From Plasmodiophora brassicae (taxonomy: Eukaryota; Endomyxa; Phytomyxea; Plasmodiophorida; Plasmodiophoridae): a DNA stretch of 64,000 nt. Positions 1-11,137 of this stretch are shown one piece after another. Every line of letters starts with the position of its first letter. The stretch's first letter is position 1. Under the pieces are notes generated by a model, which made no database searches, was not told the DNA's origin, and saw only the letters and a list, made by a program, of their open reading frames with translations. The DNA lies in the NCBI GenBank assembly GCA_039704465.1, contig JASFAU010000001.1, positions 1,550,001-1,614,000 on the forward strand, given 5' to 3'. The translations under genes and the position numbers were made by a program.

Positions 1-257
1 CACTAACGGCTGTCATCGGCAGCGATTATCTCAAAGGACTGGGATTCTATTTCGTCCTGCAGCCTGCATTGTTCGGGACGGTCGTCATGCTGCTCTGTGC
101 GCTCCTGATCAACAATCTGCACCCGGTCAGGCGGTTCCCTCGAAGCTGGTTCAACGTCCATGCCTATCAGCCATCGCAAGAACGCTGTGACGACGTTGCC
201 AACGATTCTGCCGAGTTGCAAGATAGTCGTTCCTATTCAGATTTCATGCCCGGTTAA
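1..257 (+). CDS. HPP-family membrane protein, C-terminal part only
   Basis: The frame is open from the left edge to a TAA at 255-257. It reads as the end of an HPP-family (PF04982-type) integral membrane protein: a last hydrophobic segment (FVLQPALFGTVVMLL), then INNLHPVRRFPRSWF, which matches the family's usual ending of a transmembrane helix followed by an N-N-x-x-x-R-R-[YF]-P-x-x-W motif. About 35 polar residues follow. The N-terminal helices and the name-giving HPP motif lie outside the window. The family is found in bacteria, fungi, plants and protists, and some members have been linked to nitrite or other small-molecule transport. No substrate can be assigned here. The family call rests on one conserved end. 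Confidence 0.6.
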   Translation, partial: LTAVIGSDYLKGLGFYFVLQPALFGTVVMLLCALLINNLHPVRRFPRSWFNVHAYQPSQERCDDVANDSAELQDSRSYSDFMPG

Positions 258-411
258 TGTGCCGTACTGTCTGATGACGTGTTTGCTCGGGAGACGGGTC
301 TAGGTAGTACTGAGACAGCATCCGGCAAGGTCGCGGGCGCGCTCCGCCTGATTCCTTCGTGGATGACCGTTGCCGGATGCCCGACTTCGTCACTAACGGA
401 TCGTTTCGTAT

Positions 412-1545
412 TTATTTCCATAGGTGCCTCAGTGTACGCCGAGGGGCGCCGTGTACGTATCGGCCAGTGATCCAATCGTGCTCGCGAATTTGGTCGATTG
501 TCGGCCTTCTGTCGGCAGCATGTGTCAGAATCCAATCGACCAGGTGCCTGGCCTGGTCTGAGACGTGGTCAGGCAGAGGGGGATAGTCGCCCGTTCGGGC
601 GCATGCGACCGACGCAAACGGTTCGTGTGCAGCCAGCATGATGTACAGGACGCAGCCCAAGCTCCAGACATCGGACAGATCCCCCCGGTAGTCCTGCCCA
701 CTGTACTTCTCAGGGGCATTGTAGGTATCTGTTCCATACGGCGATGTCGTCCAAAGGTGCCCCGGGCGAAATCCGCCCTCAGCGTGGCCGAAATCAGAAA
801 GCAGGACGTGCGTCCGATCGCACGTGAGGAGCACGTTCTCGGGCTTGATGTCGTGGTGGACGATTCCAGCTCGATGACATATTTCGACGGCATCCAGCAG
901 TTGGATGAACAGAGACCGGGCATGATCTTCGGCCAGAGGACGTCCATGCGCGGCAACAAGGTCGAACAGGTCGCCTTCGGCCTCCTCCATAACGATGTAC
1001 GAGAGCGCGGGCATGTCGACGAAGTCGTGCACATTGACGATATTGCAGTGACGGTCGACTATACAGTGCAGGGCGAACTCCAGGTACAGGTCAGGAGTGG
1101 TCTGGTCCTTTCGTACGACTTTGATGGCGACTCGCGTGCCGGAGTGAAGATTAATTGCTTGGTAGATACGTCCGAATCCTCCATTCCCAAGCAGGCCGGT
1201 GATCTGGTACCTGTCGCGCAGCAGCAGATATCGTAGATAGACCTCCCACTTGTCACCCTGCTCCCGGTCGTCCCCTTCTACGTCCGGTACAACTGACAGA
1301 TCCGCTACAGCGATGCTGCTGGGCATCTCATCCGCTCTGGCGAAACCTTCGCTCCCGATATGGTGGTCAGATACATGCCTTTTGACGCCGCTAGCAGAGT
1401 CCGCCAGGCGGCGTCCTTGAACACCGTTCCAAACGTCAATCCAGTGCCGTTCATCGACGGTTCCCGTCGTGCAGTTCCTGTCGGCCGTGACGGTTGCTGA
1501 AGCTACCGCCATCAGGCTGGCCAGCATGCCTGCGTACAGCATCAT
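412..1545 (-). CDS. Secreted or lumenal Ser/Thr protein kinase 1
   Basis: A 377-residue intronless protein. The first 20 residues (MMLYAGMLASLMAVASATVT) form a good signal peptide. A polar linker of about 90 residues follows, then a complete kinase domain (about 112-360). The glycine loop is GNGGFG, the ATP lysine is K142 (VAIK), the catalytic loop is HHDIKPEN (Asp232), DFG is at 251-253, and an SDVWSLGC helix and a late arginine are present. All catalytic residues are there, but the usual HRD arginine is His. The fold is CAMK/SNF1-like. No transmembrane helix follows the signal peptide, so the product is predicted to be secreted or to sit in the secretory pathway. A paralogue lies 0.7 kb upstream on the same strand, which suggests tandem duplication. 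Role unknown; an effector role is only inference. Confidence 0.8.
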   Translation of the reverse strand: MMLYAGMLASLMAVASATVTADRNCTTGTVDERHWIDVWNGVQGRRLADSASGVKRHVSDHHIGSEGFARADEMPSSIAVADLSVVPDVEGDDREQGDKWEVYLRYLLLRDRYQITGLLGNGGFGRIYQAINLHSGTRVAIKVVRKDQTTPDLYLEFALHCIVDRHCNIVNVHDFVDMPALSYIVMEEAEGDLFDLVAAHGRPLAEDHARSLFIQLLDAVEICHRAGIVHHDIKPENVLLTCDRTHVLLSDFGHAEGGFRPGHLWTTSPYGTDTYNAPEKYSGQDYRGDLSDVWSLGCVLYIMLAAHEPFASVACARTGDYPPLPDHVSDQARHLVDWILTHAADRRPTIDQIREHDWITGRYVHGAPRRTLRHLWK

Positions 1546-2280
1546 GCTGCCGAAGTATCAATGTTAAGCGCGGCCAGCACCGGCGGAAGGAACCCTTCAG
1601 CTCGACGTCTGCCTTTTGCCCCTTGCTGCAGCTGCGAAGCAACTTGCAGACTCGAGCCAAATATAGACCGGGTCGGAACTGCGCGGTACCTACTCCACCA
1701 CATTGCGGAGAAGGAGGCTGCGAACCTGCGTATGGCGGAACATAGAATAGTCTGAGCTTGATAAATGGGATATGGAATGTCCACCTGTTGGTCTAGAATC
1801 CATCGCCGGTCAGTCCTGCTCGTCGGCAACGCCCCCCAAACGAATCGTTTTCCACGATCTGTCGCAAATCCATAACGTATTGCGCCAAACGGAACCTACC
1901 CATTACTGGGACATACCTAGAACGGCTCCGATGCCCCGGTCGGGTCACTCCAACGGACCGGTGACTCGTTTCATGCATGCAGGTGACTCTTTCATGCTTA
2001 CAGGACGGGAGTCTAACTGGGTCTACATAGGAAGACGCTCCAGTCGACTGGACTTGTGCGTTGAGCCGACTCGACATTGGCGCTGTTTTCGCGAGTCTGG
2101 AATGTCATGCGAGCACGAAGCCACGGGAAACCCGTAGAAGACAGGAAACATTTGCATAGCGTCTATGCGGATTGTTTTGTCGCGCTCGATAGTGCTATCG
2201 TTGTCGTCGTCGTCGTCGTCGTCGTCAGTGATATAGGTGATAGACAATCCATCTTTATACAGTGTGTTGCATTGCCAACA
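1546..2280. other. Intergenic region between the two kinase genes
   Basis: No convincing coding exon was found on either strand. It holds the presumed promoter of kinase 1, which starts at 1545 and runs leftward, and the 3' flank of kinase 2. A short perfect GTC triplet run lies near 2198-2227. Short open frames here lack family similarity and codon bias. Confidence 0.5.
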
Positions 2281-3630
2281 TCAGTGCCCGATGACACGAT
2301 GCGCAGACGAAGATTGAGCGTCTGACGCGCGTGTGTCCGACGCCGACTTCACCAGTACGGGGTCGTGTTCCACATACGACATGCGGCGCTTCCTTGTGTA
2401 CCGGGGAGCATCAACAGCAGCACGGCCCGTGGTCCAGACATGCCCACGAATATCGTCGATCGTCGGTCTGTTAGCCGCAACAGGTTGCAGGATCCAATCG
2501 ATCAAGTCCTTGGCCTGACCCGACACATGGTCGGGCAGCGGGTAATAGTTGCCGGCACGAATGGCTGCGTCGTCGCCGACTCTGAACGGCTGGTGCCCGG
2601 ACAGCATGACGAACAGGACGCAGCCCAGGCTCCACACGTCGGACGGAGGGCCCCAGTACAGCTTCTCGTTGATCTTCTCAGGAGGCATATACGTTCGCGT
2701 TCCGGACGTTGACGTCAGAATCTCCAGTGCTGGGTTGTCATCACACGGGCAGCCAGCTAGGCCGAAATCGGAGAGAAGGACACGGGTGCGATCACAGGCT
2801 AGAAGCACGTTCTGCGGCTTGATGTCGTGATGCACGATTTTCGCCTCGTGACACGCGTCGACAGCATCGACCAGCTGGACGAACAGCGATCGGGCCTCTT
2901 CTTCGTCCAGGGCGCCGCATTCCTTTACATGGTCGAAAAGGTCGCTGTCGGCTACATCCATGACGATGCACGAGACCAGGCCACCTAGCATGTCGAAGGC
3001 TTCGTGCACGGTGAGGACGTTGCGATGATGATGAACCTTGCGCTGCAGGTCGTACTCCTGGTTCTGGCCGAGATCGTCAGGGTCACTAAACGCGAACTTG
3101 ATGGCGACTCGTTTGCCAGATCGACGGTCGGTAGCTTCGTAGACGCGTCCAAACGACCCATGTCCGAGTAGGCCAGTGAACTGGTACTTGTCTTGAAGCG
3201 CGACCTGTAGGTTCTCCACCAAGTCCTCCATATCCACAGCCGACTCATCCTCACTCTCTTGAACACTGTCGTCCCCGCTGCTGGGTGCTGTCGGGCTGGA
3301 TTCTTCCCCCCACCTGGGGTATCGCCGCAACGGGATGGGCGGAAGCGCGTTGACAGACCCGTCGTCGTCCAGATCGGCGTAGTTTAGTCTTTCGGTGGGC
3401 CTGCTGCTCTGCTCGGGGCTCCTCGACCCTTCATCCTCGCTGACGGAGTCTGCCCAGCTCCCAGCGATCCCAGCGACGTCGGGTTCAGGCCAGCGTGATC
3501 GTTCGATGTCTTCGACAGAGTCAACCCAGTCGGCCCATATCCATCCGCATGCCGTAGCGTTCGGAGCACTGCGGCAGAGCGGGGCCCACGCCGCAACCGC
3601 CAACAGGCCTGCCAGTAGGAACGTCGCCAT
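2281..3630 (-). CDS. Secreted or lumenal Ser/Thr protein kinase 2
   Basis: Paralogue of the kinase at 412-1545. The frame is open from an ATG at 3666, but the second ATG (3630) is preferred because it begins directly with a signal peptide (MATFLLAGLLAVAAWAPLCRS). Residue numbers below count from the upstream ATG. An acidic, Ser/Glu-rich linker (about 40-155) precedes the kinase domain (about 160-430). The glycine loop is GHGSFG, the ATP lysine is Lys190, the catalytic loop is HHDIKPQN with Asp281, and DFG is at 300-302. HHD again replaces HRD, so this is a family trait and not a sequencing error. The C-terminal 40 residues are basic and Ser-rich. It has no intron, unlike nearly all conserved genes in this window. 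Confidence 0.8.
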   Translation of the reverse strand: MATFLLAGLLAVAAWAPLCRSAPNATACGWIWADWVDSVEDIERSRWPEPDVAGIAGSWADSVSEDEGSRSPEQSSRPTERLNYADLDDDGSVNALPPIPLRRYPRWGEESSPTAPSSGDDSVQESEDESAVDMEDLVENLQVALQDKYQFTGLLGHGSFGRVYEATDRRSGKRVAIKFAFSDPDDLGQNQEYDLQRKVHHHRNVLTVHEAFDMLGGLVSCIVMDVADSDLFDHVKECGALDEEEARSLFVQLVDAVDACHEAKIVHHDIKPQNVLLACDRTRVLLSDFGLAGCPCDDNPALEILTSTSGTRTYMPPEKINEKLYWGPPSDVWSLGCVLFVMLSGHQPFRVGDDAAIRAGNYYPLPDHVSGQAKDLIDWILQPVAANRPTIDDIRGHVWTTGRAAVDAPRYTRKRRMSYVEHDPVLVKSASDTRASDAQSSSAHRVIGH

Positions 3631-3859
3631 CGGGGGGTGCAGTGCGCTGCAGCGCGTCGTTGGCAAAATGACGACGACCGGGCGCTCGGGTCGGCAAGCG
3701 TTTTGCTGTTTGGGCTAGCTGCCGAACGTACGTTGCTGCCGATCCACTGTCCACAGCGACCGGTCCAGAAATAGATTTTGCTTCGCAGAGCTGCTCACAT
3801 CATGGACCGGAAAGAACGTTCCCAGACTAGCAGGACTATATTTGAACAGAGGCAAGTGT

Positions 3860-6800
3860 TCAGGACGGAGCCGAGTCGTATGACGCAATGCCGAGCAGGA
3901 ACTGGAGCTTTTGTTCGGAGGGCATGTGATTGGACCCGATGCCATCTTCTTGTGACGCGAGAACGGCCAGCGAGGCGCTGTCATTGCCGCCCCGGTCAAA
4001 CTGTGACTCGTGGCGCCTGTGCGCCAGCATACGTTCCTCGATGGTGCCCTGTAGATACAGCACCTCGCAGGACACATCGCGCGTCTGCCCGATCCTGTGG
4101 CATCTGTTCAGGGCCTGCGCCTCGAGACCAGCAATGTCGAACGGCTCCAGGAGAATGACGTGCGACGCCGCCGTCAGCGTCAAACCGGCGGCGGCCATGC
4201 CAGCGTGAAGCAGTAGCACCAGGCACTCCTCGTCGACGGAAAACCTTCGAACGGCGGCGTACAAGTCGGCATGCGAATCACCACGTACGATGGTTACGTG
4301 GTCAACGTTCTCCTCTGCCAGAACGCATGACAGATGGCATACCGCAAGCACGTGCTGGGTGAACACAACGGTCTTCGCCTTGCCATTCCTGCGAAGTAAC
4401 TCCAGCAGACGCGTGACCTTGGGTGACCTGTGCGACCTGCTCGACTGCTGTGGCTTTGCCGCCGCAGGCACCCCAGACGCGTGCGCGAACTGGACCAGGA
4501 CCTTGCGCGTAATGGCGGGAAACCTGGGATCCCGGATCGCCACGAGCTCGTGGCTGTCGTGTACGCGAATACTGTCCAGCTCCTCCATTGTGATCACCGA
4601 CGAAAACCGGGGTTGCGAGTCCTCGTTGCATCGTTCGCCGCCGCCGACCGCCGGTTTCGGGAGAGGTTCCTCTTGAACGGCTTTGCAGTCGGCCTCTGTT
4701 TTATCGGGCGTGTCGTCGGGCCCGGGTGCCTCGACGCGAACGCGAATGAGCTCCGAGGCGCAGAACGGTTGGCGACACAGCATGCACGCGGTTCGCTTCT
4801 CGGTGTCCAGCGGGTTCCGCTCCTGGACGAAGACTGGTGCCGCCTGCACCCAGGTGCAGATGCAGTCGGCACACGCCAAGTGCACGCACCTGGTGAACGT
4901 CGGCTGTTGAACGGGCTGATAGCAGATCGAGCACGGCGGCGCTTTCCCTTCCATGATCTCGGCCAGGCTCGCGAACCCGCTCTGCTCCACGACGGCGTCG
5001 GCAGGCTCGGCAGCCAGACCGGCCTGGGTCGCCCAGAGCAACTTCTGCACGTAGGGCAGCAGGCAGTCCAGCTGTCCGATCGTGCTGCCGATTTCCGCCG
5101 TCAGTTCTCGCACGTGATCGGCGAGATCGAGGAGCAGGCCTCGACGTATTGGGGCGTCGCGCGGGGCCCCTGGCACGAGCCAGACACGGAACGCACCCGT
5201 ACCACTGTCGTCGGAGAGACGATGCTCGTCGTCCTCCAGGACGACGCCACCGGGCCCAAACAGCCAGAGGCGAGAGACGTGCGCGGAATGGCCGGTTGCC
5301 GATTTCAGCATCGGCACCAGCCGCCGTTTGATCCTCCCAACAGTTTCCCCCGCCGGCGATACTGCCAGCGGCACCTCGACGTCCTTGTAGGTGAACCGCA
5401 AACGAACCGCTGACGCGTCATCATCGTCTGGATGGGCCTGTTTGAGAGGGCGCCCATCCGCGTAGGCATGAACGGCATCGCCAAGCTCCGCCAGCAGCAC
5501 ATCCCGATCTCGTGCGCGGCCCGCTTCAACAGCTTGGACCAGCTCGGCGTGTCTCGCCACGATAAAATCAGCAACAGCATCATCGTCATCGCGAACGGCG
5601 CCTGACGCGAGGATACGCCCTTCCCATATTCGGTCGCCTTGCCGATGACGCCAGCCCACAGGCGCCGCGTCCTTGTAGGCGCGAACGACGGCTCGGTAAT
5701 CCGCTTCGGCGCCCGAATTGTCGCCCACTGCCATCTCAGCGTCCACCAAATCGCGAACGAGTTTCAGTTGCGCCTGTGCTTTGCCCGAAAGGGATAGTGA
5801 TTCATCTGGCGACGTCAGGGCGCACCGAGCCTCGTAGAAACCACTGGTAATGCCTTCCAGTGCCAGGCGCCATCGGCAACGCGCACGAGCAGATCGGGCA
5901 CGCCTCTCGGCCAGCTGCAGGGAGCGTCGACGGCCGATGGCTTCGCAGGCCTTGTCGAGGATAGTTCGGACGGCGTACCGTCGCCCCGTGTTGTAATTGC
6001 CTTGACGATCGGATGCGTCGCGAACGAGATCGGCGTCGCGATCGGTACGGGCCCGAGTTCGCATCAGGACGCGCATAGCCTGCTCGGCTGACATGACGAC
6101 AATGTCGTCCACGCGAACGAATGGGCCTCCCACGTCCACGTTGATGTCGTCGCCGTCGTGGTGGCCCGCATAGGTCAACCGTCGTAGGTACTGGTCGACC
6201 TGGTTCAAGCGATGATGGCATCCGCTGCCCCCATTAACGAGCGCGGGCGCAATGCAGATGGACTTGGCGAGGCCCAGCATCGACTTGTCTTGTCGAAGTC
6301 GTCCCCGACGCATGAGCTCGAAGATGTCGGCGGCAAGGCGCTCAACGAACTTCACGACGAAGACGTGCGCGTTGGACGTGTCATCGATCGAGACCGGTAC
6401 ATAGGTTTTGGTCGCAGGCGGTAAAGAGATCAGCGCCCGGCCGGACAGCGTCGTCTGCGATTTGCTGTGTCGGATCATGATCCCGTCGAGAAGAGTATGC
6501 AGCAACTTCAAAGCGTCGGGCTCACGCTGCGCCCAGGGCCGGCCAATGCGAGCACCCCAGAACCCGTCGTCGTTATCGTTCAGGCAGAACGGCATAACGG
6601 CCAAGAAGTTCAGCTCGCCGTTCAGGTCGTTGATACTTGAAAAGAGAGGCGTCCCCGATACCATCCAGCGCAGATCGCATTGCAGAGATCGACACGCCAC
6701 CGCCAGCTCAGTCGTCGACGACCGAATCTCTTGCATCTCGTCAAGGACGATGCGCTTCCAGGCGATTTTCTGCAGGCATGCATCGTCGAGCAACGTCTTG

Positions 6801-8249
6801 TACGTCGTGATGACGATATCGGCGGCAGACGCGAGAGCGGCTGACCGATTAGCGACGTGTCTGGCTTGACCGATGCACGATGAGCCCGGTGGGCATTCGC
6901 GTTTCCCGTCGACCGTGCATCGGCCGTGGATCCTTTCGCTATGGACGAAAACCGAGAGCACCCCCGGCTGAACGTACTTGATGATTTCGGTTTCCCACTG
7001 GCTGACTAGAGGAGCGGGCACGACAATCAACGTCGCCTGGGACTTGTACAAGCGTGCCCCAGGGTAATTCCTGGCAACGGATGCGCCCCTGCCCTTGAGC
7101 TTGCTCCACAGGATCAGCGCGACGACCTCAAGAGTCTTCCCCAAACCCCTACAGTAATAGTTCATTACGGAGATGCCCCAACATATCACAACGCCACACG
7201 TACATCTCTTCGCAGAGCAACCCGCCGCGAACCACAGCAGGTGCCTCGAGACGCAGCTCGCCAGTTGACGGCATGTAGTAGAACGTATCGGCATCGGCGT
7301 CGCCTCCACTGACATCGGACCATCGGCGCTTCTCCCAGAACATGGAGTTCAGCCCGCGCGGAATCGTTTCTCTGTCCTGCATCCATCGCAGGGTCTGCAG
7401 TTGATAATCCATCATCTGCATGTCCAGCCCTGGGGGCTGTTCGGTCATCGCATAACCTTGGTCCTCATGCGCGGCCAGCAACGCTGGCAACGTGAACGGG
7501 TCCGTCGTGGAAGTCGTCGATTTAAAGCAAGCATCATAGGTGGGCCACTTATGCAACGGGTCGACGACGAACGTTGCAGGAGCGGTCAGAGCCTCCATCA
7601 CGGTCTTGAGCGGGTCAAACGCGATCAGATAGAACACGAGACGTGTGAAATAGACGTGGAACTCGTATTCCGATTCGGCTCCGTCGACCCGGTTAATCAG
7701 GACGCGAATCAGGGGCGCGTTGTAGACGTCGCGCTCAGGCGTCGTCAGACTGCACAGGCACCACAGCAAATGCCTGCCTCGGGCATCGTCGTCATCGCCA
7801 GCGTACGTCGCTCGAATGGCGCCCTTGTCGACGGCGTCCAGCAACTTTGCCACGGTCAGGACACGTTTTCCTCCAGATCCGACATCACCGTCGGCATTCC
7901 AGCGAATCGTCCCCGAGCGAAGGCGGCGCTTGCTGGCCCGAACCGTTGCGTACAGGGACAGGACGTCACTAGACGGTGTGATCCTCATACGCAGCGACCC
8001 GGCAAGTCGCCCAACGAGCGCGTCCGGGTCGAGATGCGCCGCCCGCTCGCCGAACGCCGAACTGGCGAACGGCATCTCCGGCAACGCAATCGCCTCGTTC
8101 GTCTGCATGTCGATCGTCGTGGGCACCGGCTCGATCCGGCCCTCGTCCACACGTAACTTCTTCGCGCGACCGCGCCCCGTCTTGGCCGGCGCCGCCCCTG
8201 CTGCATCGTCCGTACGACGACGACGGCGCTTGCCGCCTGGCGCTGCCAT
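3860..8249 (-). CDS. SNF2-family helicase with RING finger (SHPRH/Rad5-like)
   Basis: Two exons, 8249-7204 and 7148-3860, joined across a 55-nt intron (GTACG...TGTAG) that splits the Walker A region. The product is about 1444 residues. Order: basic N-terminus (KRRRRR); SNF2 ATPase N-lobe with LLCEEMGLGKT (about 343-354), VVPAPLVSQW, DIVITTY, a DEMQ box in place of DEAH/DEAQ, and a WMVSGTP motif; a long insertion with a ubiquitin-like stretch (about 930-1010); a C3HC4-type RING finger (CSIC...CVHLAC...CMLC, about 1088-1140); and helicase C-lobe ending in LNRCHRIGQTRDV. A RING placed between the lobes is the arrangement of SHPRH and Rad5/HLTF proteins, E3 ligases of DNA-damage tolerance. Nuclear action on chromatin or stalled forks is inferred from family. 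Confidence 0.85.
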
Positions 8250-8723
8250 GTTCGACGACGTACGATGCGTACTACTTTAAGCGCCCGCCAGTGCCAGTCA
8301 ACCGGCAGTCCGGCACGGCCCAACTCCGCGGATTCGCCGCCGCCCGCACGCGCAACTCTGCCACTGCGGGGGCGAATATGTACCTACCTACCTTCAGCAG
8401 ATCGGTGAACATCCTGTCCGGGAGCCGTCGCCGCAATCCCGATCAGGGCACGCAGCGCCTGACCACTCAGTGCCCGTTCAGTACAGCGATGATGCGTGTA
8501 CGGGGCCGCTGCTGGTCGGTCGCCGGGCGAAGGCGCACGGTCAACCTTGTTCGGCACTGTACGGGCAGGACGCGCTGGACAGGGACGCTGGTGCTCGTTC
8601 ACACCAATGTACAGACAGCGGAATTTCTACCCGTGGTTGAGCGCTGGATGACGGATAGCAGTGGGGTAGCATGGAGGGCCTCCTATACGCGGCGTGACGG
8701 CATAAGTGGGTGCGCACCCGTCA
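8250..8723. promoter_or_regulatory. Divergent intergenic region between helicase and coaE-like gene
   Basis: The two start codons (8249 leftward, 8724 rightward) face away from each other, so these 474 bp must hold both promoters. No TATA box, RNA gene or repeat was recognised. Frames open through here show no family similarity. Confidence 0.4.
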
Positions 8724-9728
8724 ATGTTGTCGTGGGCCGGGTCGGCCGTGCTGGCGGCCATCGCAGCAGCGGCCAGTGTCGCGCTGCGTCGTTACATGGG
8801 GCTCGTCGTTGTCGGCGTTACGGGTGGCATTGCCTGGTACGACCGCGCGTCGGCATATTGTCGATGGCTGGGCGCCTGACAGGTGTCAAGCGGCAAGTCG
8901 ACATTCTGCAGGGAGCTCGCCAAGGGCGGCGCCGCTGTGATCGATCTGGACGATATCGCTCATGAGCTACAACTTCCTGTATGCGCACGTGACAACGATG
9001 CATATCATCTGGCTCATTGTTGCCGTTTGCCAGGGCACCGATGTGTGGACACGCATACTGAGAGTGTTCGCTGGATCGGACCCCGATAAGCGAATGGCGC
9101 TGCTTGATCCCGACACAGGAGCAATACATCGTCCGGCGCTGGCCACGATCGTGTTTAACGATCCCGACAAACTTCGCCAGCTGAGCGCGATGATGCGCGT
9201 GCCGGTTCTCAAGAAACTCCTCAAACGTATCGCATCCTGCTTCCTGCTCCAGGGTCACAGCGTCGTTTTCATCGAGGCTCCACTGCTGTTCGAATCGGGT
9301 ATCGTGAACCGAATGGAACGCTGCCTGGCCATCTCGCTGACGGCTGACGGCCAGGGCTCTTCCGAATCTGCGACTATGTTGTTGCTGTGGATTGCGACGA
9401 GGCGGACCAGATTCGGTACGTGTGCCAGCGCGGGCAGTGTACCGAGGCGGAGGCAAAGCAGAAGATCGCGTCGCAGATGCCCCCGTCCGAGAAGGTTCGA
9501 CGGGCCGACGTGGTCGTTCGCAACCAGACGTCCATCGACGCGCTGCGTCGTGAAGCACGAAGTCTGACCATTCCAGCGTGGAGCGCCATCGTTCCAACAA
9601 GAGCGTCAGTTGCGGTCGGGCTGGCAACGTTTACCGCTCTACTTGCGTCGTTTGTTATCGGCGATGCCTTCGTCAGCGCCCAGTTGGTGCTCCTGCGTTC
9701 GCTGAAGTTAATCGACGGTGGGCAATGA
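8724..9728 (+). CDS. Dephospho-CoA kinase, membrane-tethered
   Basis: Four exons (8724-8836, 8891-8978, 9034-9298, 9355-9728; introns 54, 55 and 56 nt) sum to 840 nt and 279 residues. The enzyme phosphorylates the 3'-OH of dephospho-CoA with ATP, the last step of CoA synthesis. The P-loop GVTGGIACGKST (about 31-42) is rebuilt only by splicing out the first intron at a CAAG acceptor. The CoaE signatures follow: DLDDIAHEL, the loop GTDVWTRILRVF, EAPLLFESGLF (again formed by splicing) and VVAVDCDEADQ. An alanine-rich hydrophobic stretch lies before the P-loop (3-20) and a second hydrophobic segment near the C-terminus (about 235-265). These suggest membrane or organelle anchoring, as in DCAKD-type eukaryotic enzymes. 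Confidence 0.88.
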
Positions 9729-9765
9729 ACGTTCGACACGTGACTCCGCCCCACCTCTATACCTG

Positions 9766-11029
9766 TCAGAACTTGCAGATGCCTGGCCTGAAGGCATCGA
9801 CGAGTCGGAACACGCGGTCCTCACGTAGGCTGCTGCTGAGGACCGCCTGCAGAGGGCTCTGCTCCCGCGCGTACTTGAGCATGACGGGCCAGCTGATCGT
9901 CGGATCTCTGACGATGCACGAGATATCGTCTTGGTCCGCTCCGGCGCCGACGACGATTCGCGACCCGTCCGCTGACATGGCGCCTGCCATGCGTGGCGCC
10001 ACCGTCGTAACGGGGTCACAGGTGTTGCCGTCCTGCACGATTCTGCAAAGTTCGCGCCCCTGCCTACAATCCCATACAGTAGGCGGCCCGCGTATCGGGA
10101 CGGTCACCGCTTTGGTGGCCGTTGCATTCGCGCCCATTGCCATCACGGGAAACCTGCTATCGCCGGCCATGTCGCGAAGCGCTCGCCTGGACCGCGAATC
10201 GTAAACTCGAACGCGACCGTTCGTTCCAGCGCCAATTACGATCGACCCATCCGCAGAGCACGCCAGCGCCAGAAATGACGACGACGACGACGGATCGTTT
10301 CTATCGGCACTATCTGGTTCGAGCATGATCCGCGAGCGTCCCCCTCCTCTCACGTCGCACATGGTGACGGCCCCTGTCGCCGTTGCTGAGACTATGAGGT
10401 TGCCGTTACCAGACATGGCCACAGCCTGGACGGCGCTGTCGTGTCGGAAGTGTTGCACGCTTCTGAGCGATGACCCAACGTCGAACGCTGACGCCAGGCC
10501 GTTCTCCGCTCCGAGTGCCAGACAGGAACCATCGAGTGACAGTGCAACCTGTCCAGCGTTCGGTGCCGGTCCACTCGTCAGCAAGGACTGCATGGTTTAC
10601 CTTGTAGATGTGCGATTGAAGGTCGACGTTGGTGAGCGGAGTCAGATCCGGTTGCAACGGTGATCTCTTCCAGACTCGCAGGTGACCACCTCGGGCACCG
10701 GCGATGAGCGACCCTGACGCGTCTGTGGAGACCGCTGCCGCCCAAGCGCTCTGAGAAGCGGTCTGATGCTTGGAGAAGCGCAAGGTGGTCGTAGGGTCGG
10801 TGACAGGGTCGTCGCCCAAGTCCCATACGCGAACGCAACCGTCAACGCCACCGGATACGAGCACCTGCCCTGTCTCCGATAGCGCCAGGCTCAGCACTCG
10901 AGCGCCCGCGTTACTGAAACGATGCTCAGTTCCCATGCCAAGCCAAGATATGATCGAGTACTGTATCGACGAGATATCGTCGCACCGTTGGCAGACGTTT
11001 CCCGAGCGTGGCGCGTTGAGAGCGTACAC
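9766..11029 (-). CDS. WD40-repeat beta-propeller protein
   Basis: Two exons (11029-10601 and 10548-9766) joined across a 52-nt intron (GTAAAC...GACAG) give 403 residues. At least six degenerate WD40 repeats can be read, for example VLVSGGVDGCVRVWDL, SGSLIAGARGGHLRVWK, GSIVIGAGTNGRVRVYDSR and TVWDCRQGRELCR. This would fill one seven-bladed propeller with no added domain. WD40 proteins are scaffolds, and nothing in the sequence points to a partner. The first 45 residues are not WD40-like, so the true start could be a nearer ATG or an upstream exon. The 3' end lies 37 bp from the tail-to-tail coaE-like gene. Confidence 0.65.
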
Positions 11030-11137
11030 ATGGCACAGCCGGGAATGGGTCGTGCTGACTGTGACTGATGCAGTAGAGGGTCAGTGCCCAGCGGGACCTG
11101 TTCACCTTCGTTGTGGCGCCAGACGCGCCAGGCGAGT

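Noticed and set aside
2198..2227. GTC triplet run as a CRISPR-like or regulatory repeat
   Set aside because: A plain microsatellite without spacers; a similar run occurs at 25165-25192.
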